From: an uncultured Pseudomonadota bacterium
Lineage (GTDB): Bacteria > Pseudomonadota > Gammaproteobacteria > Burkholderiales > Rhodocyclaceae
Assembly (NCBI GenBank): GCA_903870055.1
Contig: CAIQBG010000047.1
Location: 1-64,000 of the forward strand
Direction: 5' to 3'
DNA length: 64,000 nt
In this document: in pieces, positions 43,110 to 52,784 of the stretch
Layout: every line of letters begins with the position of its first letter
Numbering within the stretch: the stretch's first letter is position 1
The notes under the pieces: generated by a model
What the model saw: only the letters and a program-made list of their open reading frames with translations
What the model was told of the DNA's origin: nothing
The model's database searches: none
Translations under genes and position numbers: made by a program

Positions 43110-43156
43110 GAGACTTCCTTAATAAAATCGGAAATATTCAAATGAAATTCGGTCTA

Positions 43157-44563
43157 TCAGTCGGCGGCAACCCAAGTGTCCTTGGTGCCCCCGCCTTGCG
43201 ACGAGTTAACCACTAATGAACCTTCTTTAAGCGCCACACGAGTTAGTCCACCCGGCACCATGCGCACGCCCGAAGGCGAGGACAGCACAAACGGACGCAA
43301 GTCTATGTGGCGAGGCGCAATACCCTTATCTACCATCGTCGGACATGTCGACAACGAGAGGGTCGGCTGAGCGATATAAGCGTCCGGATGCGCAATCAAC
43401 TTGGCACGAAAATCGGCAATCTCAGCCTTGGAAGCCGATGGGCCAATCAGCATGCCATATCCGCCCGCCCCATGAACTTCCTTAACAACCAGTTGCTCTA
43501 GGTTATCAAGCACGTACTTAAGGGAATCTGCTTCCGAGCAAATATGGGTGGGTACATTATGCAGAATTGGCTCCTGCCCCAAATAGAAGCGGATCATGTC
43601 TGGTACATAAGGATAAATCGACTTGTCATCCGCTACGCCTGTACCTACGGCATTAGCCAACGTAACTCGCCCGGCACGATAGGCACGCATCAGGCCACGC
43701 ACGCCGAGCATTGAATCTGCGTTAAATACTTCAGGATCCAGATAATCATCATCAATACGACGATAGATGACATCAACCCGTTTTTTTCCATGCGTAGTCT
43801 GCATATAAACCGTGTCGTCATCAACAATCAGATCTTTACCCTCAACCAGCTCAACACCCATTTGCTGCGCAAGGAACGCATGCTCAAAGTAAGCTGAGTT
43901 GTAAAGGCCTGGCGTCAGCACTACGACGGTTGGATCTTCAATGGCGTCTGGCGCACCTTGGCGCAGCGTTTCCAACAACAGGTCGGGATAATGCGCTACG
44001 GGTGCAATGCGGTGTTCGCCAAACAGGTCTGGAAAAAGACGCATCATCATCTTGCGGTTTTCCAGCATGTAAGACACGCCTGATGGCACGCGCAAATTGT
44101 CTTCCAGTACGTACCACTCATCTTCACCGACGCAGACTAGATCAATACCGGCGATCATTGAGTAGATACCAGACGGCACATTCAGCTCCAGCATTTCTTT
44201 GCGGAACTGTGCATTACCGAGTACGCGATTCGCAGGAATGATGCCGGCGCGCAAAATATCGCCCCGACCGTACACATCTTTCAGAAAAAGATTCAGCGCC
44301 TGCACGCGTTGCGCCAAACCTTTTTCTAATCGCGCCCACTGCGAAGCCGGGATAATCCGCGGAACGAGGTCGAACGGAATCAAGCGTTCTGTGCCGACAT
44401 CGTCGCCATAAACCGAAAACGTAATCCCAACCTGACGGAACAAATGATCGGCCTCGGCCTTTTTGCTCTCGAGGAATCCAGCCTCACGACTTGACTTCCA
44501 GCGATCAAACCCCGAATAGTGCGGGCGGACTTTTCCGTTTTCTAGCAGCATTTCATCAAACAT
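43157..44563 (-). CDS. stand-alone circularly permuted type 2 ATP-grasp protein (first gene of Anbu cluster)
   Basis: The 468-residue protein contains the complete family pattern: TVVVLTPGLYNSAYFEH, VELVEGKDLIVDD, DVIYRRIDDDYLDPE, the nucleotide loop VKEVHGAGGYGMLIG, and the C-terminal VPGGLTRVALKEG and GGGTKDTWV. ATP-grasp enzymes join a carboxylate to an amine via an acyl phosphate, so this is a likely amide-bond ligase. It heads the cluster, and the leader upstream contains a nested inverted repeat. Together with transglutaminases and Anbu this suggests a cycle of making and removing a peptide or peptide tag. Confidence 0.92.
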   Translation of the reverse strand: MFDEMLLENGKVRPHYSGFDRWKSSREAGFLESKKAEADHLFRQVGITFSVYGDDVGTERLIPFDLVPRIIPASQWARLEKGLAQRVQALNLFLKDVYGRGDILRAGIIPANRVLGNAQFRKEMLELNVPSGIYSMIAGIDLVCVGEDEWYVLEDNLRVPSGVSYMLENRKMMMRLFPDLFGEHRIAPVAHYPDLLLETLRQGAPDAIEDPTVVVLTPGLYNSAYFEHAFLAQQMGVELVEGKDLIVDDDTVYMQTTHGKKRVDVIYRRIDDDYLDPEVFNADSMLGVRGLMRAYRAGRVTLANAVGTGVADDKSIYPYVPDMIRFYLGQEPILHNVPTHICSEADSLKYVLDNLEQLVVKEVHGAGGYGMLIGPSASKAEIADFRAKLIAHPDAYIAQPTLSLSTCPTMVDKGIAPRHIDLRPFVLSSPSGVRMVPGGLTRVALKEGSLVVNSSQGGGTKDTWVAAD

Positions 44564-44640
44564 GGCAATCCTCGCAGGTGCGAACTAATATCCCCCTAGC
44601 TAATACAAGAAGCGTGCCAACCCCGCAGCAAGCCCAAAGC

Positions 44641-44686
44641 AGGGCGTTTTGTCTGTAATTAAGACAAAAAGATGATTTAACGCCCT
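44641..44686 (-). promoter_or_regulatory. nested inverted repeat in the leader of the Anbu cluster
   Basis: The outer arms AGGGCGTT (44641-44648) and AACGCCCT (44679-44686) are perfect 8-bp complements. Inside, TTTTGTCT (44647-44654) and AGACAAAA (44662-44669) are another perfect 8-bp pair with a 7-nt spacer, sharing 2 nt with the outer arm. It lies 78-123 nt upstream of the first start codon. It may be an operator or an RNA hairpin. The rest of the 240-nt gap to the divergent K+ channel gene shows no reading frame I trust. Confidence 0.5.
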
Positions 44687-44803
44687 CCGATGGTGCGAAG
44701 CACCTCGATCAGCACCGGTATGGTGCGCCGCCGCAACGATGGCGAATCGATTGACCGATGAGGGTGCTAGGATTACAAACGTCATCCTTACCTAGACCTT
44801 TGC

Positions 44804-45274
44804 ATGCATTCCTTGCTGACCTGGGCACTGAATGGCGCGCTCATTGCCGCCGCTGTGTTCATTCATTACGAAACGCTCTACAGTCTGGCGCGTCACTTGC
44901 CCAACCTGTCGAACGTGCCCCCGCGTTACCGCGTGCTACTCGGCGTGTTCATCATCCTGATCGCCCATGCTGTCGAAATCTGGGTCTTTGCACTGGGCTT
45001 TTACACCATGATCCAGTTGGGCATAGGCAACTTGTTCGGCATGACCACGCCTGATCTCTTGAGTGACTGCGTGTACCTCTCATGGATTTCATTTACCACC
45101 GTTGGTTTTGGCGATGTCGCTGCCAACGGCAACCTGCGCTTCCTTCCCGGCCTTGAAGCCCTCACGGGCTTCGTTCTGATCACCTGGTCAGCGTCGTTCC
45201 TGTTTATTGAAATGCAGAAGTTCTGGCCGATGAGTAAGCACGTAGAACATCACCCTGATAGCCGGGACCACTAA
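44804..45274 (+). CDS. two-helix potassium channel family protein
   Basis: The 156-residue protein has an N-terminal hydrophobic segment, a second at about 45-72, the pore loop with selectivity filter TTVGFGD (98-104) and a final helix (about 115-135). This is the Ion_trans_2 arrangement with an extra N-terminal helix. There is no RCK or cyclic-nucleotide domain, so gating is not apparent. It is monocistronic or precedes uppP by 74 nt. Ion preference for K+ follows from the filter motif. Confidence 0.85.
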   Translation: MHSLLTWALNGALIAAAVFIHYETLYSLARHLPNLSNVPPRYRVLLGVFIILIAHAVEIWVFALGFYTMIQLGIGNLFGMTTPDLLSDCVYLSWISFTTVGFGDVAANGNLRFLPGLEALTGFVLITWSASFLFIEMQKFWPMSKHVEHHPDSRDH

Positions 45275-45348
45275 GCGTTCATTTAGCCTTGCCAACCCTG
45301 CCGGATGCTAGAATCACGGCCTGATTTATCGCGCATAAAGACACCCGC

Positions 45349-46173
45349 ATGGATACCGTTCTGCTGCTCAAGGCTCTCATTCTCGGCATTGTTGAGGGTC
45401 TGACCGAATTTCTACCGATTTCTTCGACCGGCCACCTCATTCTGGCGGGCGACCTGCTCGACTTCAATGATGATGCCGGCAAGATTTTCGAGATCGTTAT
45501 CCAGTTCGGCGCCATCCTGGCCGTCGTCTGGGAATATCGTGCCCGACTCTGGGAAACGATTGCCTCCTGCCCGACCAGCCGCAAAGCACAACGTCTGATC
45601 ATCAACGTGGCCGTTGCTTTTATGCCCCTGGCCATTCTTGGGCTGATGTTTCACAAAACCATCAAGGCGCACCTGTTTAATCCCGTCTCGGTTGCAGCCG
45701 CTTTCATCATCGGCGCCCTGTTCATTTTCTGGGCAGAAAGACGGACCCATCGCGTACGCGTACCTTCCGTTGATGATCTGACAATCAAAGATGCGCTCAT
45801 GCTGGGTTGCATTCAGGCCTTAGCGCTCATCCCAGGCACTTCCCGCTCCGGCGCCACCATTATCGGCGGCTTATTGATGGGGCTGTCGCGCAAAGCGGCA
45901 ACAGAATTCTCTTTCTTCCTGGCCATACCAACCCTGGGTATTGCCACGATTTACCAAGTCTATAAAGAGTGGGCAACGATCCAGAATACCGATCTAGGGA
46001 TGTGGGCCGTGGGCTTTATTTCAGCCTTTATTTCGGCATTCCTTTGTATCCGCTGGCTGCTCCGCTACATCACCACGCACAACTTTATTATTTTTGCCTG
46101 GTACCGGATTATCTTTGGTCTCATCGTGCTGATCACTGCCTATACCGGCATGGTGAGCTGGTCTGCCCCCTAA
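45349..46173 (+). CDS. uppP: undecaprenyl-diphosphate phosphatase
   Basis: UppP (BacA) dephosphorylates undecaprenyl diphosphate to recycle the lipid carrier for peptidoglycan. The 274-residue protein has the two catalytic motifs [14 protein letters not shown] (16-29) and [10 protein letters not shown] (in the second half) in a membrane protein of about eight helices. Length and motifs are fully typical. The following RNB ribonuclease gene starts 15 nt later, so cotranscription is likely. Confidence 0.96.
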   Translation: MDTVLLLKALILGIVEGLTEFLPISSTGHLILAGDLLDFNDDAGKIFEIVIQFGAILAVVWEYRARLWETIASCPTSRKAQRLIINVAVAFMPLAILGLMFHKTIKAHLFNPVSVAAAFIIGALFIFWAERRTHRVRVPSVDDLTIKDALMLGCIQALALIPGTSRSGATIIGGLLMGLSRKAATEFSFFLAIPTLGIATIYQVYKEWATIQNTDLGMWAVGFISAFISAFLCIRWLLRYITTHNFIIFAWYRIIFGLIVLITAYTGMVSWSAP

Positions 46174-46188
46174 AACTGCGATCAAGTT

Positions 46189-48228
46189 ATGAGTGAATAT
46201 GTCCTCTTCGAGGAGAGCGGTGCATTTCGTGCCGCCACGATCCAGGCAGATCAGAACACCAGCCTGCAAGTAGAGCTGCCTGGCGGAAAACGCCAGAAAC
46301 TAAAATCGGCACAAGTGCTCTTGCGCTTCCGTGATCCGTCACCGGCGCAGCTGCTTCCGGCCGCTGAGCCCATGGCTGCCGACATGGATGCCGCATTTCT
46401 CTGGGAATGCGCGCCCGAAGCCGACTTCAGTTTTTCTGATCTCGCCGCGGATTACTATGGTCATGCGCCATCGGCCATCGAATCCACCGCCTTGCTACTG
46501 GCCATTCAAGATGCCCCACTGTACTTTCACCGACGCGGCAAAGGCATGTTCCGTCGGGCGCCGCCCGAAATTCTTAAAGCGGCACTCGCTGGCGCCGAAA
46601 AGAAACGCCTTCAAGCCGAGGCTATTGAGCGGATGGTCACCCAACTGGTGGATGGCTCGCTGCCGCCGGAGTTGATTGATCAGGTCGATGCCCTACTGGT
46701 ACAACCAGACCGCAACCGTCCGGAAGTCAAAGCGTTTGAAGCCGCTTGCGAAAGAACTAACGAATCTGCCGCGGCACTCCTGCTGCGCTGCGGTGCCTTT
46801 CCGGACGCTTACCACTGGCACTTCCGGCGTTTCGCGGCCGAGCGCTTTCCTAAAGGGATTGGTTTTCCGGAGTTGCCCGAACCTGCCGCAACCGGTGATT
46901 TACCGTTGGCCGATGTACAAGCGGTATCGATCGATGATGCCAATACCACCGAAATTGATGATGCCCTCTCTGTCATCCGCCTACCCGGTATCGGCTGGCG
47001 CATCGGCGTGCACATTGCTGCGCCGGGTCTGGGCATTTTGCCGGGCTCGCCACACGATGCCGTTGCCCGTGCCCGCCTATCTACGGTATATATGCCGGGC
47101 CACAAGATCACCATGCTGCCAGACGATCTCGTTGCTCGTTTTACGCTGGCCGAAGGCAAAGCCTGCCCGGCACTATCGCTGTACCTAAACGTCAGCGAAG
47201 ACTTTGAAATAGTCAGTCACGAATCACGCCTGGAACGGGTGCATATCGCAGCCAACTTACGTCTGCACGAGATAGAACCGCACATGAATGCAGACCAGCT
47301 AAATGCTGGCGACGTGCCCGATTGTCCGCATGGCGACACACTCCGCACTCTCTGGCGTTTTGCGGGTGCATGCGCCGGTCGCCGCGGCAAACCATCGGCA
47401 CAAGCCGGGCTGCACGATTATCACTATCAGATCGATGGTCCACTGCACGACAAATCGACCGGAGAAATTCTTAACCCGGCCGCCTGCACTGTTCATATCG
47501 AAGCACGCAAACGTGGTAGTCCCGTAGATATGCTCGTAGCCGAGTTAATGATTCTGGCCAATGCCACCTGGGGTCAGCTATTGGCAGATAAGGGCATTCC
47601 GGGCCTGTACCGTGGCCAGGTTGCAGGCAAAGTGCGCATGACTACCTCAGCCATTCCGCATGAAGGCTTAGGCGTGCCCTGCTACGCCTGGAGCACCTCT
47701 CCGCTGCGTCGTTATTCAGACCTGATCAATCAATGGCAACTGATTGCCGCACTTTCCGACAAGCCCGCACCGTTTGCACCCCGCTCTGCCGAGCTTTTTG
47801 CGGCTATGCGTGATTTTGATCTCACTTACGCAGGTTATGCTGACTTTCAACGCCGCATGGAGCGCTACTGGTGCCTACGCTGGCTGCAACAAACCAACAC
47901 CAAACACGTTGAAGGCACCGCCATGCGTAATGCGCCCAATGTGCGCGTCGACGGATTACCACTAGTCGTTCAGGTGCCCTCTGCACCGGAACTACCTCCT
48001 GGCAGTCGCATGAGTCTGACCCTCGGCAACCTGGACCTACTTGAGTTAAGCATTCATAGTCGCTTTGACGCGACACTGAGTGGCAGTGACGCGCCCGGAG
48101 ACGAAGATCTGGAACTGCTCGATGAAGTGCCTGTGGAAGAAGCGCTGGTAGAGGCTGAAGAAGAGATGGCAGAAGCCGCTGAAATACTGCAGCAGCCTGA
48201 ATCTGCCGCTCAGGAAGCTGCCGAATAA
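46189..48228 (+). CDS. RNB-domain (RNase II family) exoribonuclease
   Basis: RNase II family enzymes degrade RNA 3' to 5'. In this 679-residue protein the RNB catalytic core starts near residue 235. The metal-binding aspartates are D249-D250 in SIDDAN and D257-D258 in TEIDDALS. The later block APGLGILPGS and the RNase II/R region WSTSPLRRYSDLINQWQL also fit. The N-terminal part is shorter than the double cold-shock region of E. coli RNase II, and the C-terminal tail is acidic (Glu/Ala-rich). It is closest to the betaproteobacterial RNB proteins of unnamed type, so I leave the symbol blank. Confidence 0.87.
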   Translation: MSEYVLFEESGAFRAATIQADQNTSLQVELPGGKRQKLKSAQVLLRFRDPSPAQLLPAAEPMAADMDAAFLWECAPEADFSFSDLAADYYGHAPSAIESTALLLAIQDAPLYFHRRGKGMFRRAPPEILKAALAGAEKKRLQAEAIERMVTQLVDGSLPPELIDQVDALLVQPDRNRPEVKAFEAACERTNESAAALLLRCGAFPDAYHWHFRRFAAERFPKGIGFPELPEPAATGDLPLADVQAVSIDDANTTEIDDALSVIRLPGIGWRIGVHIAAPGLGILPGSPHDAVARARLSTVYMPGHKITMLPDDLVARFTLAEGKACPALSLYLNVSEDFEIVSHESRLERVHIAANLRLHEIEPHMNADQLNAGDVPDCPHGDTLRTLWRFAGACAGRRGKPSAQAGLHDYHYQIDGPLHDKSTGEILNPAACTVHIEARKRGSPVDMLVAELMILANATWGQLLADKGIPGLYRGQVAGKVRMTTSAIPHEGLGVPCYAWSTSPLRRYSDLINQWQLIAALSDKPAPFAPRSAELFAAMRDFDLTYAGYADFQRRMERYWCLRWLQQTNTKHVEGTAMRNAPNVRVDGLPLVVQVPSAPELPPGSRMSLTLGNLDLLELSIHSRFDATLSGSDAPGDEDLELLDEVPVEEALVEAEEEMAEAAEILQQPESAAQEAAE

Positions 48229-48269
48229 ATTGGCAGCATGCCCCAAGACGCTCGGACTACAATAGCGAT

Positions 48270-49064
48270 ATGTCTGCGGCGCCAAAAAGCACTCTTCACA
48301 ACGCACAGCCGGTTGACGACCCGGAACCCTGGTCGCCTAAACCGCTGGGTTGGCGGCTACTATTCAACGACCGTTTGCTATGGGTCGCATTAGGGCTATC
48401 CTTTATCGCGCACACGGTCTTTCTGGCGCCACGTTACGGCATCAAACTTCCCGAACGCGGGGATAAATCTCTCACCGTATCGTTTCGTGCGGCAAGCCAA
48501 TCCATACCCCGCGCCAATGAGGGCATACCCCGCGCCATGCCCGTTGCCCCCAGCCCGCGAAAAGCGGCTCGGGCTGAAGTAATCAAGCCAACACCCAACA
48601 CAACCAGCAGCAGCGTTATATCGGGAGGGAGCGATCTCGTTTCGCGATCGACGCCCCCCGTCAATACATCCACTTCGACTACGCCAACGGCTGGTGGCAC
48701 TGTCGGTACCGGACGGCGCGTCGCGCTCACATCCAGTACGAAAGATTATCGCTACAGCCAATACTTATCGGACTGGCGAAGTAAAGTCGAACGGATTGGC
48801 GCCATGAATTATCCGGAAGAAGCACGCGGCAAATTCTTTGGTTCGCTCGTGCTATCAGTCGCCTTACGGCCTGATGGCAGTGTCGACCGCATTATTGTCG
48901 TGCGCTCTTCGGGGAACAAAGTACTAGATGAGTCCGCCAAACGCATCGTCATGATGTCCTCTCCCTTTGCTCCATTCCCGCCGGACATCCGTAAAGAAAC
49001 CGATTATCTGGACATTACCCGCACCTGGAACTTTACCCGGGGCGATGCACTGGAAACCCGATGA
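48270..49064 (+). CDS. tonB: TonB-family energy transducer
   Basis: TonB couples the proton gradient to outer-membrane receptors through ExbB and ExbD. The 264-residue protein has a cytoplasmic tail, one transmembrane helix (LLWVALGLSFIAHTVFLAP, with the His typical of TonB helices), a Ser/Pro/Thr linker and a C-terminal TonB fold with YPEEARGKFFGSLVLSVAL and DGSVDRIIVVRSSG. No exbB or exbD genes are nearby. The stop codon overlaps the aroE start as ATGA. This coupling to aroE is common in betaproteobacteria. Confidence 0.86.
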   Translation: MSAAPKSTLHNAQPVDDPEPWSPKPLGWRLLFNDRLLWVALGLSFIAHTVFLAPRYGIKLPERGDKSLTVSFRAASQSIPRANEGIPRAMPVAPSPRKAARAEVIKPTPNTTSSSVISGGSDLVSRSTPPVNTSTSTTPTAGGTVGTGRRVALTSSTKDYRYSQYLSDWRSKVERIGAMNYPEEARGKFFGSLVLSVALRPDGSVDRIIVVRSSGNKVLDESAKRIVMMSSPFAPFPPDIRKETDYLDITRTWNFTRGDALETR

Positions 49065-49942
49065 CAGCAGCCAATACCATCGATCACTACGCAGTTCTGG
49101 GTCATCCGATCCAGCACTCCATGTCACCGGCTATCCACGCGGCCTTTGCCGCACAGACAGTGCAACAACTCAGCTATGAAGCGATTGATGTAGCGCCAGC
49201 GGACCTCATTGCCACGTTCAAACAGCTACCCGACGAAGGCTTTCGCGGCGTCAACATCACCGTGCCGCATAAGGAAGCCGCCTGGGCTTATGCCGCACAA
49301 AATGGCACACTGACTGAACGCGCCGCAATGGCGGGCGCTGTTAATACGTTGGCATGGACAGCCAATGGGCTTCTTGCTGACAACACCGATGGCCAGGGCT
49401 TGCTCAATGATCTGCAACAACGACATGGCCTCGACTTGGCGAACAAACGGATCCTCGTGTTGGGTGCAGGGGGTGCAACACGAGGCGTTGTGCTGCCGCT
49501 ACTTAATGCTAAGCCCGCATCATTGGTGATTGCTAATCGTACGCCAACACGCGCTGGCGAACTGGCCGATTTGTTTACGCCTAAAGCAGTCACGGCCGGT
49601 TGCCTCTTACATGGATGCGGACTCGATGCACTGCCCCAGATTATCAGCGTCACAGGTGCTTTCGATGTGGTCATCAACGCCACCAGCGCCAGCCTGGGGG
49701 GCGAAGCCATTGCCTTGCCACCCGGGGCAATCAGCGCTGAAGGCTTTGCTTACGACATGATGTACAGCAAAGCCCCTACCGCCTTTCTGCAAGCACAAAG
49801 CGCTGCCGGCATTCCGCACTGTGCGGATGGTCTCGGCATGCTGGTCGAGCAAGCCGCCGTTGCCTTTGCACTATGGCGCGGCGTGATGCCTGAAACGCAA
49901 CCGGTCTACAACGCGCTGCGCGAACAACTCGCTCAAAAATAG
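49061..49942 (+). CDS. aroE: shikimate dehydrogenase (NADP+)
   Basis: AroE reduces 3-dehydroshikimate in aromatic amino acid synthesis. The 293-residue protein has the substrate-binding S20/S22 region in IQHSMSP, the catalytic K71 in NITVPHKEA, and D110 in NTDGQG. The Rossmann loop GAGGATRGV and an NRTPTRA motif (NADP specificity) follow. The start overlaps the tonB stop. It precedes mtgA by 3 nt, suggesting an operon with cell-envelope genes. Confidence 0.96.
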   Translation: MTAANTIDHYAVLGHPIQHSMSPAIHAAFAAQTVQQLSYEAIDVAPADLIATFKQLPDEGFRGVNITVPHKEAAWAYAAQNGTLTERAAMAGAVNTLAWTANGLLADNTDGQGLLNDLQQRHGLDLANKRILVLGAGGATRGVVLPLLNAKPASLVIANRTPTRAGELADLFTPKAVTAGCLLHGCGLDALPQIISVTGAFDVVINATSASLGGEAIALPPGAISAEGFAYDMMYSKAPTAFLQAQSAAGIPHCADGLGMLVEQAAVAFALWRGVMPETQPVYNALREQLAQK

Positions 49943-49945
49943 TCC

Positions 49946-50653
49946 ATGACACATCGTCGCCCGCGCTGGGCACTCCGGATCGTGCTGATCATCGCTGGCC
50001 TGTTCATGCTCATACAACTTTGGTTTTTTGCCTGGGTGCTTGTCTGGAAAGTGACTGAACCCGGCCCAACCCAGTTCATGAAAATCCGCTTAGCAGAATT
50101 ACAAAAAAAGAATCCGGGGGCAAAGCTGCAACAGACTTGGGTGTCGTATGGATTCATCTCTACGAATCTCAAGCGCGCCCTCATTGCGGCTGAAGATAGC
50201 AAGTTCATGCAGCACCAGGGTTTTGACTTTGATGGCATACAGAAGGCTTTCGAGAAGAACGAAAAGCGCGGTCGCATTGCAGCGGGCGGATCCACCATCA
50301 CCCAGCAACTCGCTAAAAATCTCTTTCTATGGCCAGAGAAGAGTTTCATCCGTAAAGGTGAAGAAGCCCTGATCACATTGATGATCGAATATACCTGGAG
50401 CAAGCGCCGCATTCTCGAGGTCTATATGAACGAGATCGAATGGGGCACCGGCATCTTTGGAGCCGAGGCTGCTGCCCGTCATTACTTTGGCGTGTCCGCT
50501 AATGCGCTCAACGAATATCAGGCAGCGATGCTGGCCTCAATGGTGCCCAGTCCTCAGTACTATGATCGCAAGGGAGAAACCGAGGGTCTAGCACGTCAGA
50601 CAGAAGTCATTCTGGAACGAATGAACAAGGTAGCCATCCCGCCGACACGTTAG
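49946..50653 (+). CDS. mtgA: monofunctional peptidoglycan glycosyltransferase
   Basis: MtgA polymerises lipid II glycan strands at the inner membrane without a transpeptidase domain. The 235-residue GT51 protein has one N-terminal membrane helix (about 10-33) and the catalytic E83 in AAEDSKFMQHQGFD. The other GT51 motifs GGSTITQQLAKNLF, RKGEEALITLMIE and KRRILEVYMNEIEWG are intact. Length is normal. It follows aroE closely on the same strand. Confidence 0.95.
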   Translation: MTHRRPRWALRIVLIIAGLFMLIQLWFFAWVLVWKVTEPGPTQFMKIRLAELQKKNPGAKLQQTWVSYGFISTNLKRALIAAEDSKFMQHQGFDFDGIQKAFEKNEKRGRIAAGGSTITQQLAKNLFLWPEKSFIRKGEEALITLMIEYTWSKRRILEVYMNEIEWGTGIFGAEAAARHYFGVSANALNEYQAAMLASMVPSPQYYDRKGETEGLARQTEVILERMNKVAIPPTR

Positions 50654-50733
50654 GGTGACTTGGCGTATTCCTCTCAATAAGATCATACTCATGAGTGCAG
50701 GCATCCTCCTGATGCATAGGAATGGCGACCATC

Positions 50734-52143
50734 ATGAGCACTGAATACCGAACAGAAAGCGATAGCATCGGGAACATCAACGTTCCGGCTGACAAACTGT
50801 GGGGCGCACAAACCCAGCGCTCAATTGAATATTTCAGCATCGGCAAAGACCTGATGCCGGTCGAAATGATCGGGGCTTATGCCATTCTAAAAAAAGCCGC
50901 GGCACGCGTGAACCGCTCAGAAAACCGGCTTGATCAGGCGTCGGCAGCACTCATTGAAGCGACGTGCGATGAAATTATCGCCGGGCAACACGATGCAATG
51001 TTTCCTCTACATGTATGGATGACGGGGAGTGGCACCCAGTTCAACATGAACGTCAACGAAGTGATTTCAAACCGTTGCTGTCAGCTCGCCGGCACTGCGC
51101 TAGGAAGTAAGGCGCCGGTCCACCCGAATGACCACGTCAACATGTCTCAATCAACCAATGACAACTTTCCGACGGCCATGTACATGGCTGCTGCCATTGG
51201 AACTGTGCATCAATTGCTGCCAGCAATAAGCATGCTAAGAGATTGCATACGGGAAAAAGCAGAGGCTTGGAAGGGCATCATCAAAATCGGGCGTACGCAT
51301 ATGCAGGACGCAACGCCCATCACATTGGGTCAGGAATGGTCCGGTTACGTCGGGATGCTGGACGAGAACATCGCCCGCATCCATAACGCGCTTCCCGATG
51401 TCTACAAACTGGCCATCGGCGGCACTGCTGTCGGCACCGGCCTGAATGCAGCCCCAGGGTTTGCTGAAGAAATGGCCGCAGAAATAGCACGGCTCACGGG
51501 ACTTCCCTTTGTTTCAGCACCGAATAAATTTACTGTACAGGGCGCGCATGACGCACTGGTACAGCTCTCCGGTACTTTCAAGACACTTGCTGTCTCGCTC
51601 TACAAAATCGCTAACGACATCCGCCTGATCTCCTGCGGTCCACGCGCTGGTTTGGCCGAATTGAACATTCCGACTAACGAACCCGGCTCTTCAATCATGC
51701 CAGGCAAGGTTAACCCGACCCAGGCAGAAGCATTAACCATGGTGGCGGTTCAGGTGATGGCTAATGATGTTGCCGTCTCTTTCGGAGGCGCTAGCGGTTA
51801 TCTGGAAATGAATGTCTACAAACCACTGATCATTCATAACGTGATGGGTTCTTTGAATTTACTCACTGGTGGCAGCACCAACTTCGCCAAATTTTTGGTG
51901 AAGGACACAGAGCCTAATCTGAAAAACATTCAGTCCCATGTCGATCGATCACTGATGCTGGTAACCGCATTGTCGCCTGTGATCGGTTACGACAAGGCAT
52001 CTCAGATCGCACACCATGCGCTGCATCACGATCTCACGCTCAAGGAAGCTGCATTGGCACTCGGTTACATCTCAGCGCAGGATTTCGACCGCATCGTCGA
52101 TCCAACCAAAATGGTTCAGCCCTACATAGCAGCGAGGGATTAA
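50734..52143 (+). CDS. fumC: class II fumarate hydratase
   Basis: FumC interconverts fumarate and malate in the TCA cycle without an iron-sulfur cluster. The fumarase/aspartase signature [11 protein letters not shown] lies at residues 318-328. The start ATG 50734 gives an N-terminus ([13 protein letters not shown]) that aligns with the family; the ATG at 50722 adds four residues and has AGGA directly against it. The segment [16 protein letters not shown] is the usual N-terminal block. The gene appears monocistronic and converges with the NlpC/P60 gene 13 nt away. Confidence 0.95.
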   Translation: MSTEYRTESDSIGNINVPADKLWGAQTQRSIEYFSIGKDLMPVEMIGAYAILKKAAARVNRSENRLDQASAALIEATCDEIIAGQHDAMFPLHVWMTGSGTQFNMNVNEVISNRCCQLAGTALGSKAPVHPNDHVNMSQSTNDNFPTAMYMAAAIGTVHQLLPAISMLRDCIREKAEAWKGIIKIGRTHMQDATPITLGQEWSGYVGMLDENIARIHNALPDVYKLAIGGTAVGTGLNAAPGFAEEMAAEIARLTGLPFVSAPNKFTVQGAHDALVQLSGTFKTLAVSLYKIANDIRLISCGPRAGLAELNIPTNEPGSSIMPGKVNPTQAEALTMVAVQVMANDVAVSFGGASGYLEMNVYKPLIIHNVMGSLNLLTGGSTNFAKFLVKDTEPNLKNIQSHVDRSLMLVTALSPVIGYDKASQIAHHALHHDLTLKEAALALGYISAQDFDRIVDPTKMVQPYIAARD

Positions 52144-52156
52144 GCTTTCTTCACAC

Positions 52157-52702
52157 TTAATCAAAGTAGCTACGCGCTTCTTCAAAGCGCGTAGCAAACC
52201 ACCCCTGATCCAGGCGATCAATGCGCACCTTTCCTCTGCTATTGGGTGCATGTACAAAGCGCTGATCGCCAATATAAATGCCCACGTGGGAGTAGCTATA
52301 GCCCTGGGTATTGAAGAAGACAAGATCGCCAGGGCGAACTGCTGCGGGGTTGATTTCTCGCCCGCGCTTTGCCATGTCTCTAGCACTCCCTTTCAAACGG
52401 TATTCGGCGGCTTGGCCATAAAGCCAACTCACCATGCCACTGCAATCCAGACCCGCCTGCGGATTTTTACCCCCGAACTGGTACCCCGTGTCGATCAAAT
52501 TCATGGCCATGATGGTAATTTCCTGGCCCTGGACGGTGGGTGGCAAATTGTCTGCACCAAAGCGTGTGATCTTCTTGTTGCCCGTACTGGCGCATCCGCC
52601 CAGCATGAGTACGAGAACAATGCAGACGCAAAACGCGTACAGCATGCGCTTTGTAAAAAAACCATGGCGGAGCGAGGGTCGCGGTAGAACGCAGTTCATC
52701 AT
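52157..52702 (-). CDS. NlpC/P60-family peptidoglycan endopeptidase, lipoprotein
   Basis: C40 peptidases cut stem-peptide cross-links. From ATG 52702 the protein has 181 residues: a basic N-terminus, a hydrophobic stretch with lipobox MLGGC (C37), and the NlpC/P60 core. The catalytic cysteine is C87 in DCSGMVSWLYG and the histidine is H139 in YSHVGIYIG, with H151 (FVHAP) as the third polar residue. The core resembles MepS. The start is uncertain because no good ribosome-binding site is seen; starts at 52726 (GTG) and 52645 are also possible. It is divergent from gabD. Confidence 0.86.
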   Translation of the reverse strand: MMNCVLPRPSLRHGFFTKRMLYAFCVCIVLVLMLGGCASTGNKKITRFGADNLPPTVQGQEITIMAMNLIDTGYQFGGKNPQAGLDCSGMVSWLYGQAAEYRLKGSARDMAKRGREINPAAVRPGDLVFFNTQGYSYSHVGIYIGDQRFVHAPNSRGKVRIDRLDQGWFATRFEEARSYFD

Positions 52703-52784
52703 ATGATTCAAAGTGTGGCGCAACACGCTTCAGCCTGCAAGGCTATTAGCACCACTAAACACGTCAACCACCGAGATTTTTGCC

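Noticed and set aside
45289-45314. Promoter before uppP (TTGCCA and TAGAAT)
   Set aside because: The spacer would be 14 nt, too short for a normal sigma-70 promoter.
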